NCBI GenBank assembly: GCA_023271515.1
Contig: JALPXQ010000031.1
Location: 1-13,610 of the forward strand
From: Dehalococcoidia bacterium
Lineage (GTDB): Bacteria > Chloroflexota > Dehalococcoidia > SZUA-161 > SpSt-899
Direction: 5' to 3'
DNA length: 13,610 nucleotides
Shown: one piece after another, positions 6,144 through 12,924 of the stretch
How positions within the stretch are numbered: position 1 is the first letter of the stretch
Layout: each line of letters starts with the position of its first letter
Notes under the pieces: generated by a model
The model's database searches: none
Seen by the model: only the letters and a program-made list of their open reading frames with translations
What the model was told of the DNA's origin: nothing
Translations under genes and position numbers: made by a program

Positions 6144-6818
6144 GTGTCTAAAATTTGTATCCATCATTGGGTTCTAAATTCTACGAATTTTGGGATTTGT
6201 AAACTCTGCGGAGCCCAGCGCCAATTTCCGACACCGAAAGAAGTTTTTAATGAAATTGAAAGGAAAATTTGGGGTGGAACGACAGTATCGATTTCCACTG
6301 ATGACCAGGAGAAGGTAGCACGGCGTTGCACCGCTTGCCAGAGGCCAACAAACATTTCGGAGTCGCTTTGCAAGGCTTGCCGCCGTCAGTTTTACTCACC
6401 CTCGGAGATTTGCAAAAAGTTCAATCTGCCACGGGGGACGGTTCATCGATGGTTCAAAAACAGTCGCGTGATTCCTGTAATTACACTTGGGGATAAAAAA
6501 TACACACCCCGTGTCCTGGCTACTCCATGTATCGAAAAATATTTAGATTCTGGGAACCTAAACTACTCCATTTGGTTCAATCTTGAATATCGTGAGGGGG
6601 CAATTATAATTTCCCCCAGCTCCGAATGGATTAGTCCTTATAGCGCTTCTCGTATTTGCGGCTTCAGTAATACTTATCTGCGACGCGTTACATCAGGCGC
6701 ATCTTTTCGGCAAGAATATAGACACGGCTATATTTACCAGTTAGACGGACTCCTCAAGTGGCGCGGGCTTCCTACCTCAGGGGAGGTTAAAATTCGTCTT
6801 TCAAGGGCTGGGGGGTGA
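6144..6818 (+). CDS. Two-zinc-ribbon, two-HTH DNA-binding protein (224 aa)
   Basis: The first Cys/His cluster is C5, H7/H8, C19, C22 (CIHHW...CKLCG). The second ribbon is C62, C65, C76, C79. A MerR/excisionase-like HTH follows (YSPSEICKKFNLPRGTVHRW, about 84-103), then a second HTH-like segment near residues 165-185 (SPYSASRICGFSNTYLRRV). The order matches the minus-strand protein at 1155-1763, so the two may be diverged paralogues. GTG 6144 is placed 7 nt after GGAGG. It lies directly upstream of the 23-bp repeat array and could bind it, which is inference. Regulator, excisionase and replication initiator are all possible. Confidence 0.7.
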   Translation: MSKICIHHWVLNSTNFGICKLCGAQRQFPTPKEVFNEIERKIWGGTTVSISTDDQEKVARRCTACQRPTNISESLCKACRRQFYSPSEICKKFNLPRGTVHRWFKNSRVIPVITLGDKKYTPRVLATPCIEKYLDSGNLNYSIWFNLEYREGAIIISPSSEWISPYSASRICGFSNTYLRRVTSGASFRQEYRHGYIYQLDGLLKWRGLPTSGEVKIRLSRAGG

Positions 6819-6886
6819 GGGGGTATGCCCTGAGGCAATGACTTCATGCAGAGCCACATAATGGAATTCTGTTGTGACCGAGGTAA

Positions 6887-7079
6887 GGTGTTACTGTCTA
6901 CTCTTGTAGAGAATTAGCTACGAATTTCTTAATTTTACGGTGTTACTGGTGAACAGGTCACTCGTGAAAGAGTAGACAGTGTCACTCGTGGGGAGTAGAC
7001 AGCGTTACTCGTGGGGAGTAGACAATGTTACTCGTGGAGGGTAACGGGGGAAACAAACTGTTGCGGAGTGAACAGGTCA
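6887..7079. repeat. 23-bp iteron array (AGTAGACAGNGTYACTCGTGG) upstream of the long operon
   Basis: Three direct units start at 6971, 6994 and 7017, spaced exactly 23 bp (AGTAGACAGTGTCACTCG, AGTAGACAGCGTTACTCG, AGTAGACAATGTTACTCG). A degenerate unit precedes them (6948-6970). An inverted copy of the core (GTGTTACTGTCTACTCTT) lies at 6888-6905, and GTGAACAGGTCA is repeated at 6949-6960 and 7068-7079. The gene-free interval 6819-7140 contains little else. It may be an operator array for the 7141-11528 operon or a second origin/partition site; co-location with a HTH gene on each side favours a regulator site. Confidence 0.75.
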
Positions 7080-7140
7080 AAAGTGTTTACTGTTTAGCTA
7101 TGGAAAAACGGAAACCGTTGACATGAACAGGAGGTGCATA

Positions 7141-7455
7141 ATGTCGGAATCGATAACGTCGAAAGTCGCTAGGTTGTTGGGTGAGGGGATGACACCAAAG
7201 GAAATCATGGAACAAGGATTCCACCGAAGCACGGTGTATAAAGTCAAACGCAAATTAGAGTCTGAAAAGTCACAGAACGTCTCCATTGCGAAGCTACTTG
7301 AATACGCCCAACAATGGGGCAATGCCAAGCACAAAACATGTGCTAATAATAAACCAGGTGGGATGTGCTATGGTGACGACGATATAGTTGCCCTTTTTTG
7401 TACGTTTTGCCCTCATTTCGAAATTGCTAGGAAGGAGTCGACAAATGTGGAGTGA
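7141..7455 (+). CDS. HTH plus zinc-binding protein (104 aa)
   Basis: The N-terminal helix-turn-helix (VARLLGEGMTPKEIMEQGFHR through TVYKVKRKL, residues 9-39) has the homeodomain-like/resolvase pattern. A Cys-rich C-terminal half (C67, C76, C87, C90, H92) looks like a zinc site. ATG 7141 follows AGGAGGT by 6 nt; the upstream in-frame ATG 7123 has no RBS and its TTGACA-like context is too close to any -10. It is the first gene of the long operon and sits next to the 23-bp repeats, so it is a good candidate for the protein that reads them. The end overlaps the next gene by 11 nt. Confidence 0.78.
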   Translation: MSESITSKVARLLGEGMTPKEIMEQGFHRSTVYKVKRKLESEKSQNVSIAKLLEYAQQWGNAKHKTCANNKPGGMCYGDDDIVALFCTFCPHFEIARKESTNVE

Positions 7456-7996
7456 CATGGTTGCAGAACGTGAGACAGCGACTTTGCTATACTATAACTG
7501 TATCATGATGCAGGAAACGATCGCAGAAATTATTGACGTGCTGAGTACAGCGCGCATCAAGGCTAATACCATTTGTCTTAATTGCGGCCATGTGTGGGTT
7601 TCTCGCCGGAAGTTCGCTGGGAAGCCGCCGCGGTGCTATCGATGCTGGTCCTCAGTGTGTGTGGGTATCCAAGAACTCAAGGGTGCATCTGCTTTATTTA
7701 AGGCGTGTTATCATCTGCAGGAGGGTAAGATCCCACTGCCTTCTCCAAAGGAAATCCTATATCTGCCCGGCAATTTAATCGTTTTTGATTCAGTCATGAA
7801 GAAAGTATCTCGAAACTCACGCGCTAAACTGCGCGCATATTGTTATATGCTAAGGTTTGCTAAAGTTGACCACGACAGGATTCGAGAATTTTTAAACCTT
7901 CACATGAATGGGGCAAAGGTCGATACCGACGCTTTGCTAGCTGAGAGTTTGGAAGTGCCTAAATCCAAGAGGGGGGTGACAAATGCCCACGTGTAA
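7445..7996 (+). CDS. Zinc-ribbon protein (183 aa), unknown
   Basis: The zinc ribbon is C44/C47 and C64/C67 (CLNCGHVWVSRRKF...CYRC). The rest is helical and basic, with no motif I recognise (VMKKVSRNSRAKLRAYCYMLR about 120-140). ATG 7445 is preceded by AAGGAG 7-8 nt upstream, inside the preceding gene; the open frame back to 7388 has no better start. The ends overlap both neighbours (11 nt upstream, 14 nt downstream), a sign of translational coupling. It may belong to the regulator/Zn-finger set carried by this element. Confidence 0.72.
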   Translation: MWSDMVAERETATLLYYNCIMMQETIAEIIDVLSTARIKANTICLNCGHVWVSRRKFAGKPPRCYRCWSSVCVGIQELKGASALFKACYHLQEGKIPLPSPKEILYLPGNLIVFDSVMKKVSRNSRAKLRAYCYMLRFAKVDHDRIREFLNLHMNGAKVDTDALLAESLEVPKSKRGVTNAHV

Positions 7997-9167
7997 AGTG
8001 TGCGGGGAGGAATTTAGCGATCAATCTGAGTTGGTGAGTCACACGAGGTTGGAGCATCCCAAAGAAAAGGATGAGGGATTTCAGTCTGACGAACTTAACT
8101 TCAGCCCGATGGCCAGCACCTTGTATGACTGCCTCTTAAAATCCCTCGGGAAAAAGAAGCAAAACTGGGTGACCCAGATTATTGGAGTTGTGGAAAAGTC
8201 GCCGCAGGTGATGAGTGACCCAAACCGGCTCAAGGGACTCCTATCTCGGTTGTCCGTTCCGCCGGAAGTGACAGAAATGGCAATTTTGTCCTTATTTGGT
8301 GATTCGCAGATTGGTATGTCCCATCAATCATTTGTACCAGGGCAACAGTATATGCCCGGCGGCTACCAGAGCCAGTCGCTGCGAAACGATGGCAGCGGGA
8401 TTACCGCGCGTGAGCTGGAAAGTGCTTTGGCATCGCAGCGTCGGGAGTTTGAAAGTTTGTTAACATCGGCGCTTGAGAGAAAAGCTGAACGAGAAGCTAG
8501 AGATAAAGAGATGGCGGAGCGAATCGCGGAAGCACGAAGCCTAGGCAAGTTAGAGTCAGAGATTGCCAGATTAAGTGATCGGGTCGCTTCTTTGCAAAAC
8601 GAAAACAAGCAACAGGCCACAGATCCGGTGATACTGGAGCGGTTGAGTGGGCTTCAATCAAAATTTGATGACCTGCGAAGGGAAGCTGAAGCGAGGGAAC
8701 GTATTGAAATGGAGTTGAGTCCACTTCGTGATGAGATCGCTTCATTAAAAGAACAGGTTAGACCATCGCGGCCCCCGACAGAGGGCGAGCTGAAATCACA
8801 AAATCTTGAAGTCATTGCGAACAGAGTTGGGTTGTCGTTGGATCGCCTAACAGATATCTTTCAATCTATTGGAGTCCCTGTTGCGCTGTCGCAAATGACT
8901 AGCCAATTGCGTCAGCAAGGGATTCCCGACCAGGAAATTCCCAGCATTTTGCAGGCGCTGATGAGTCAACATTTACAGTCGCCGAAGCCGAAGGCCCCGA
9001 TTAGCGGACTGCAACAAAAAATTGACATGGCGAGGTCCAAATGGGTTAGAAATGTCCCTCGTCCGGCGGCGCAGACGCCGGAACCAGCACCGCAGGCAAC
9101 TGAGCCCGAGTCAAAGTGGCCGGGCGAAATGAGATATGTCGAACAGCCGCGCGAGCGAGTTCCATAA
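7983..9167 (+). CDS. C2H2 zinc-finger, coiled-coil protein (394 aa)
   Basis: Residues 4-25 form a classical C2H2 finger (C4, C7, H20, H25; spacing C-x2-C-x12-H-x4-H), rare in bacteria and more usual in archaeal or eukaryotic proteins and some mobile elements. Residues about 140-260 are a long coiled coil (ELESALASQRREFESLL onward, rich in E/R/L heptads). A small helical domain follows (about 275-335, VIANRVGLSLDRLTDIFQSI), then a Pro/Ala/Glu-rich disordered tail. It is the largest protein of the operon. A scaffolding, structural or DNA-organising role is plausible but unproven. The RBS is GAGGGGGGTGAC, 14 nt inside the previous gene. Confidence 0.75.
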   Translation: MPTCKVCGEEFSDQSELVSHTRLEHPKEKDEGFQSDELNFSPMASTLYDCLLKSLGKKKQNWVTQIIGVVEKSPQVMSDPNRLKGLLSRLSVPPEVTEMAILSLFGDSQIGMSHQSFVPGQQYMPGGYQSQSLRNDGSGITARELESALASQRREFESLLTSALERKAEREARDKEMAERIAEARSLGKLESEIARLSDRVASLQNENKQQATDPVILERLSGLQSKFDDLRREAEARERIEMELSPLRDEIASLKEQVRPSRPPTEGELKSQNLEVIANRVGLSLDRLTDIFQSIGVPVALSQMTSQLRQQGIPDQEIPSILQALMSQHLQSPKPKAPISGLQQKIDMARSKWVRNVPRPAAQTPEPAPQATEPESKWPGEMRYVEQPRERVP

Positions 9168-9182
9168 AAAAGGAGGAGATGG

Positions 9183-9824
9183 ATGCTTTCACCAGAAGTA
9201 ATCAGTCGTCTGTTCAACGAGAAAGATATTCTTGGGCTGAAGTTCGCCACTGGTGTCACCCCAGTCGTTGCGTATTTCAAGATCAAAACTGTTGAAGGAC
9301 CTATCAATCTTAAAAGCTATGCATTAGGAACGGCGGCATTAGCTCAGAATGTTGTCGGAACCGGATGGGATGAGATTAGAGACGCTGCAGGACGGCTCTG
9401 GCTTGAGCCGGAATTCGATAATATACTGTTTCACGTATTTTTCGGCATAAACCCCGATTATGCTTGGGTTTATCAGCGATTTCCCTCGAATGTTGACAGG
9501 TTATCGCTCGTCGGCACGCGGGAAATCGGCGGGAAAGTCGGTGCTATCTCCGGCTTTGACTCCCCATTCAGGAATCCCAGTCCTCATACTGAGTTTTTCA
9601 CAGTAAGGGGCGCGCATCCCTCTTTCCTTGGTTTTCATCCATATTTGGAGCCTCCCAGCGTGATTATACGGCTCAACTTCTTTGTCATGAGATATGGAGT
9701 TAACTATCTGGGCTATCCAGGACATAAGGATAAACAGCCAACTGAAGAGCAAATGGAACGAGCTGTTATTCGGACACTTGGGGGAGAACCTCCTGTTCCA
9801 CTACCTGAATGGCTTCGTGGCTAA
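9183..9824 (+). CDS. Unknown protein (213 aa), candidate particle/virion component
   Basis: No family recognised. The middle and C-terminal parts are rich in aromatic residues, Gly and Pro with alternating hydrophobics typical of beta-structure (FHVFFGINPDYAWVYQRF; PPSVIIRLNFFVMRYGVNYLG). There is no signal peptide, no transmembrane helix and no Cys cluster, unlike the upstream genes. The start follows AAAAAAGGAGGAG closely (spacing about 6), a very strong RBS that predicts high expression. Together with the next three genes it forms a set of small strongly translated soluble proteins, the reason I suspect structural proteins. Confidence 0.7.
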   Translation: MLSPEVISRLFNEKDILGLKFATGVTPVVAYFKIKTVEGPINLKSYALGTAALAQNVVGTGWDEIRDAAGRLWLEPEFDNILFHVFFGINPDYAWVYQRFPSNVDRLSLVGTREIGGKVGAISGFDSPFRNPSPHTEFFTVRGAHPSFLGFHPYLEPPSVIIRLNFFVMRYGVNYLGYPGHKDKQPTEEQMERAVIRTLGGEPPVPLPEWLRG

Positions 9825-9835
9825 AGGAGAGAATT

Positions 9836-10261
9836 ATGTTTCAAGAAACCGAAATAAAAAAGCAGGTTGAGCGAGAGCTTAAAACTGAGATAGACGTCTT
9901 CCAGGCTGCTAAATTCAGTGCAGGCATCCTTACTTCTGCACATGTGGCATCGGGTCTGGATTTAGTTAGCGTTGCCAGCCCGACAAAGCTCCGGGTATTA
10001 AATCTCGAGGCATACAATGCGGAACCTGGTTGGATCCAGCTGGAATTTCGCGACGGCGGTCTAGATGGGGGACGTGTTCTAGGACCATACACCTTAAATG
10101 CCAGATCCGAACGGCGAATAGGCTATCACGATTTGCTTGGCCGACATTTCCTGTCGGGAATTTGTGTAGCTTTTCTTAGTGGATATACTACACTCCCCTT
10201 GTCTACTGGTGTAAAAATCAATGTCAGCTATTTACGAGAGGTGTTGGAACCGCTCGCATAG
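9836..10261 (+). CDS. Unknown small protein (141 aa), candidate particle/virion component
   Basis: A short charged amphipathic N-terminal helix (EIKKQVERELKTEIDVFQAA) is followed by what looks like an all-beta domain (LRVLNLEAYNAEPGWIQLEF; HFLSGICVAFLSGYTTLPL; VKINVSYLREVLE). ATG 9836 has AAGGAGA 5-6 nt upstream; a start at 9809 would overlap the previous gene and lacks an RBS. It lies 11 nt after the 9183-9824 gene. A jelly-roll-like fold is a guess from strand pattern only. Confidence 0.7.
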   Translation: MFQETEIKKQVERELKTEIDVFQAAKFSAGILTSAHVASGLDLVSVASPTKLRVLNLEAYNAEPGWIQLEFRDGGLDGGRVLGPYTLNARSERRIGYHDLLGRHFLSGICVAFLSGYTTLPLSTGVKINVSYLREVLEPLA

Positions 10262-10282
10262 TCATATAAGGAAAGGGAGAAT

Positions 10283-10828
10283 ATGTCTTTACCTAGCTTG
10301 AACGAGATTGCCAGAAACCGATCGGTTTCACTAACAGACGAGCTCTTGTATTTGAACCTGGAAAAGATGGACCGGATGGAGTTTCTAGCTTCGCGCAGCC
10401 CATGGAATCTTCCGCTTTCGGAAGATTGGGGCATAGAAGAAGGCCACGTTGAGAATAAAACGTTGAAATCGGGGGAACGATTGCTTTTAGTCGATAAGTC
10501 GTTGCGAGGATGGTTCAAAGGCTTGGCGATGGTCGCCACGTCGCCAAAGGTGAAGGCTTCTATCAAACTCCAAATACCAGGTAATGTTTCTGTAGACTAT
10601 GACACCACGGCGGAGAAATTAAACGCTTTTAATATCATTCGGCCGACCGGGTCCTTCGCGCCGTTCATAACTCTGTATGATACAACGACAAATCGGTACG
10701 CCTTTTACGTCCAACCCGTGTTTCCCGGAATTTCCTTCAATGGGCGCGCAATGGCTACATTGACCAACGAAGATACTGTTTCAGCTACGGTTATTTTTGC
10801 TGAGTACTCAATCTGGACGATAAAATAA
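10283..10828 (+). CDS. Unknown protein (181 aa), candidate particle/virion component
   Basis: The N-terminal ~50 residues are helical and charged; from about residue 60 the protein looks beta-rich (ERLLLVDKSLRGWFKGLAMV; YAFYVQPVFPGISFNGRAMA; SATVIFAEYSIWTIK). Its layout resembles the preceding 141-aa protein (charged N-terminal helix, then a beta domain), which could mean distant paralogy or two partner subunits. The RBS is AAGGAAAGGGAGA. No Cys cluster and no membrane segment. The family is unknown. Confidence 0.7.
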   Translation: MSLPSLNEIARNRSVSLTDELLYLNLEKMDRMEFLASRSPWNLPLSEDWGIEEGHVENKTLKSGERLLLVDKSLRGWFKGLAMVATSPKVKASIKLQIPGNVSVDYDTTAEKLNAFNIIRPTGSFAPFITLYDTTTNRYAFYVQPVFPGISFNGRAMATLTNEDTVSATVIFAEYSIWTIK

Positions 10829-10861
10829 ATGTGTCGATCTAAATAAAAAAGGGGGATGATA

Positions 10862-11251
10862 ATGCAGATTCAGATCGAGGAGTTGCCAGGTGCAGTGGGG
10901 GTGTTCGACGAGGCAAGAGTCAAGTTCAAACTTGTGGGGGATCCCATAGTGCCCCCGCTAGCATTTTATCGAATATCTGTCGGCGGCAAAGAAGGCACCC
11001 GCGGCTTGATCCTTGGGTTGGGTGGGGAGAGCGCGGTTGTAGAGGCTCGTTTTCCTGTTGTGGATAAGGACATGAAAGATGGCGCTTCGATCGTGTTGAC
11101 TGTTCATCCTGATGCACTGGGACTGATGGCGCCCATTGCGACTTGGCGGCATGAGCTTTCAGTCCAAGCAGCCCCGCCGAAGCCTAAGCCAGAAAAAAGA
11201 GATATGGCCAAAGTTGCCGCTCCAGATAAAATTCCCACCATCCGTATTTAG
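10862..11251 (+). CDS. Unknown small protein (129 aa) with an Ala/Pro/Lys tail
   Basis: Residues 1-100 look like a compact beta-domain (MQIQIEELPGAVGVFDEARV; LAFYRISVGGKEGTRGLILG; IATWRHELSVQAA), and the tail is Pro/Lys-rich and flexible (PPKPKPEKRD). ATG 10862 follows AAAAAGGGGG by 6 nt; the nearer ATG at 10856 touches that RBS. It is the fourth in a row of small soluble proteins. The fold is immunoglobulin-like at a guess; no function can be assigned. Confidence 0.68.
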   Translation: MQIQIEELPGAVGVFDEARVKFKLVGDPIVPPLAFYRISVGGKEGTRGLILGLGGESAVVEARFPVVDKDMKDGASIVLTVHPDALGLMAPIATWRHELSVQAAPPKPKPEKRDMAKVAAPDKIPTIRI

Positions 11252-11278
11252 CCACGGGATCTCCTTGTTGTTGGGGTC

Positions 11279-11302
11279 GCGGCTGGCCACGATACCAGCC
11301 GC
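11279..11302 (+). repeat. GC-rich hairpin between operon genes
   Basis: An 8-bp stem GCGGCTGG/CCAGCCGC with an 8-nt loop, in the 106-bp gap before the membrane peptide gene. There is no T-run, so attenuation or mRNA stabilisation is more likely than full termination. Confidence 0.5.
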
Positions 11303-11357
11303 AGCCCGGCATAGCCACCGGTGGGTGTTTCTAGCTACTCAGGAAGGATGGTTCGCG

Positions 11358-11528
11358 ATGATCGACATTCTTATCACGCTTGCGGGGTTTGTTGCTATAC
11401 AAGTAGTTCTCTTCACTGTTTGCGGTCTCTGGAATATAGGGCAGAAAATAAGCAAGTTGTGCAACCACATCTCGGAGATTCAAGCCGATGTAGGTGAATT
11501 AAAAAGCATACTGAGGAAGAACAGATAA
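11358..11528 (+). CDS. Single-span membrane peptide (56 aa)
   Basis: One hydrophobic segment near the N-terminus (about residues 2-24, ILITLAGFVAIQVVLFTV) is followed by a short amphipathic/coiled-coil tail (KISKLCNHISEIQADVGELK). The start has AGGAAGGA about 9 nt upstream. The longer frame back to 11136 overlaps the previous gene and lacks an RBS, so it is rejected. The size and topology resemble small holin-like or virion-membrane proteins found near structural genes, but no family is recognised. It is the last gene of the operon. Confidence 0.65.
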   Translation: MIDILITLAGFVAIQVVLFTVCGLWNIGQKISKLCNHISEIQADVGELKSILRKNR

Positions 11529-11611
11529 ACCCGAGAGGGAACCGAAGCAGGGGGGTTGTAGTCTCCCCTTCTCCGGTAAAATTATGCTGAGTCTTATAGG
11601 TCAAGCCACCT

Positions 11612-11650
11612 TGATTTCGCCGTCAGATTTCGAATCTGGAGGCTTGTTTT
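11612..11650 (+). repeat. Left copy of an imperfect 38-bp direct repeat; tRNA-anticodon-arm-like, possible att site
   Basis: It matches 12874-12912 at about 33 of 38 positions. The core contains TCAGA-TTTCGAA-TCTGG, a 5-bp stem and 7-nt loop with TCG at the anticodon position, as in the anticodon arm of an Arg(UCG) tRNA. Anticodon arms are known integration targets of tyrosine recombinases. No full tRNA is present here. It ends just upstream of the winged-helix gene. Confidence 0.55.
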
Positions 11651-11664
11651 TCAAGGCAAATTCG

Positions 11665-12054
11665 ATGGAACAACAATTTCAGACACAAGAACCGCGTCCC
11701 CGGGGCTGGGTGACCAAGCTCCTTCACCATGAATTCCTTGCCGCGGGCAGTAGAGGGATATCCCCAGCCGATATGCACCGCCGGTTGAGAGCAAAAGGCG
11801 CAAGCACGAGCTACAAGACAACGAGGATTCTTTTTTACTGCCTCCGAGAACTGGGTTTGATTCAGTTTGTTAGTGAGTCAGCTCCGACGATGGCCCAGTC
11901 TTGGGATAAACTTCTCTACCGCATTACACCCGGAAAACAAGATGATCCCCGGTGGAAAACATACCCCTTACACAATTTGTACCCCGCAACGAGACTAGGC
12001 GGCGGTCGGTACGAACCCGGCATGAGTGCAGGGAGGGCAAAGGAATATGCCTAG
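11665..12054 (+). CDS. Winged-helix-like protein (129 aa) paired with the mini-integrase
   Basis: Residues about 15-70 look like a winged helix (WVTKLLHHEFLAAGSRGI; SPADMHRRLRAKG; RILFYCLRELGLIQFV), followed by a Pro/Arg/Gly tail. ATG 11665 has only a weak AAGG upstream; ATG 11584 extends the frame through the direct repeat and has no RBS, so the start is uncertain. It overlaps the recombinase gene by 8 nt, and the recombinase RBS lies inside it. Because that recombinase has no N-terminal DNA-binding domain, this protein may supply DNA binding or act as its directionality factor (inference). Confidence 0.65.
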   Translation: MEQQFQTQEPRPRGWVTKLLHHEFLAAGSRGISPADMHRRLRAKGASTSYKTTRILFYCLRELGLIQFVSESAPTMAQSWDKLLYRITPGKQDDPRWKTYPLHNLYPATRLGGGRYEPGMSAGRAKEYA

Positions 12055-12586
12055 AACGAACCTCCATCCCGACTATGTGACTGAAGAAGAAATGAAGAAA
12101 GCCGCGGCCAAGTGTGAAGACATGGATACTGCAATGCTGATTCGACTTCTCTTCTACTCGGGTGCACGTGTAAGCGAGATTTTACTGCTGACTCCACGGG
12201 ACATTGATTTTGAGAAAGGTGTTTTGAAACTGCGGGCCTTGAAACGAAAAGACCTTGCCTGGAAATTGGTTCCGGTTCCCACAATTAAAGATGAATTGCA
12301 AACGTTTTGTAGTGGTAAACGGTATAACAAGCCTCTTTTCAACATTTCCCGACAAGTAGCCTACAATCACATCCGTCAAGCGTTTCTGAGAATCGGGATT
12401 CGCAATGTGTATCCCCATTTACTTAGAGACTCCTTAGCGACCAATTGGGTCCTCCGCGGCGGCGACATTCACCGTCTCTCTCGAATGCTGGGACACAAAA
12501 GTATTAAAATGACTCAAGATCGTTATCTGAAGTATTCCTCAGACGATATCCGGGAAGAAGCAGAAAAGGTTTTTCATTCTACGTAA
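12047..12586 (+). CDS. Minimal tyrosine recombinase, catalytic domain only (179 aa)
   Basis: All catalytic positions are visible: R41 (GARVSEIL), K66/K68 (KRK), H124 and R127 (PHLLRDSLAT), H150 (MLGHKSIKM) and Y160 (DRYLKY). The N-terminal core-binding domain of typical Xer/Int proteins is absent: only about 25 residues precede the catalytic fold. Known short relatives such as FimB/FimE (about 200 aa) invert promoters, so inversion, integration or resolution are all possible. ATG 12047 follows AAAGGA. It is co-transcribed with the overlapping winged-helix gene. The pair is bracketed by the 38-bp repeats. Confidence 0.9.
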   Translation: MPRTNLHPDYVTEEEMKKAAAKCEDMDTAMLIRLLFYSGARVSEILLLTPRDIDFEKGVLKLRALKRKDLAWKLVPVPTIKDELQTFCSGKRYNKPLFNISRQVAYNHIRQAFLRIGIRNVYPHLLRDSLATNWVLRGGDIHRLSRMLGHKSIKMTQDRYLKYSSDDIREEAEKVFHST

Positions 12587-12870
12587 GTTCCTCAAAATCA
12601 GCTTCTTTTAGTATCTCTTCTTCAATGAAGCGTTGAGGGCATAATAAACCTTCTTTTGTGCTCTGCATCTAGTCAACCCAAGAACTCAGCGATAGTCTGC
12701 GTCGTGTAGGGATGCTCTGCAGCTGCTGCGCCACGTCCCTCTATAAACGAAGGTGCATATCTGATATACTGCTTCTTTGTTTTTGGATCTACCTCTGTCA
12801 ACCTAATCTTCCCCTCGCGTAAGCCTCAACTACCGCCTGTTTAGGACCAAGTATTATCAGTCGACCCCGC
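12579..12870 (-). pseudogene. Frameshifted remnant of a ParB-like/HTH protein
   Basis: Reading the minus strand, three frames give successive protein-like pieces in one order: KQAVVEAYARG, then IRLTEVDPKTKKQYIRYAPS through FIEGRGAAAAEHPYTTQTIA and EFLG (stop at 12673), then LTRCRAQKKVYYALNAS and finally FIEEEILKEADFEELT (stop at 12579-12581). The segment TIAEFLG-LTR...YYALNA..IEEEILKEADFEEL reads like the HTH and following helix of ParB/Spo0J-like proteins. The frame changes at least twice, so it is broken. A 42-aa piece (12801-12673, TTG start after GAGGGG) could still be translated. It converges on, and slightly overlaps, the mini-integrase. Confidence 0.5.
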
Positions 12871-12873
12871 TCC

Positions 12874-12912
12874 ATTTCGCTGTCAGATTTCGATTCTGGG
12901 GCCTCGTTTTTT
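12874..12912 (+). repeat. Right copy of the 38-bp direct repeat (possible att site)
   Basis: The core is TCAGA-TTTCGAT-TCTGG, again a 5-bp stem with TCG at the anticodon position. With the left copy (11612-11650) it encloses the winged-helix/mini-integrase pair and the ParB-like remnant, about 1.26 kb in all. Confidence 0.55.
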
Positions 12913-12924
12913 GCCGACTGCCAA

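Noticed and set aside
7119..7142. TTGACA ... CATAAT promoter just before the 7141 gene
   Set aside because: The spacing is only 12 bp and the -10 overlaps the start codon and RBS, so it cannot serve that gene.
11136..11357. N-terminal extension of the membrane peptide to 11136
   Set aside because: It would overlap the preceding gene by more than 100 nt, crosses a hairpin and has no RBS; the RBS at 11341-11348 fits ATG 11358.
11612..11650. A complete tRNA gene at the 38-bp repeat
   Set aside because: Only an anticodon-arm-like stem-loop is visible. No D-arm, T-arm or acceptor stem can be paired around either copy.
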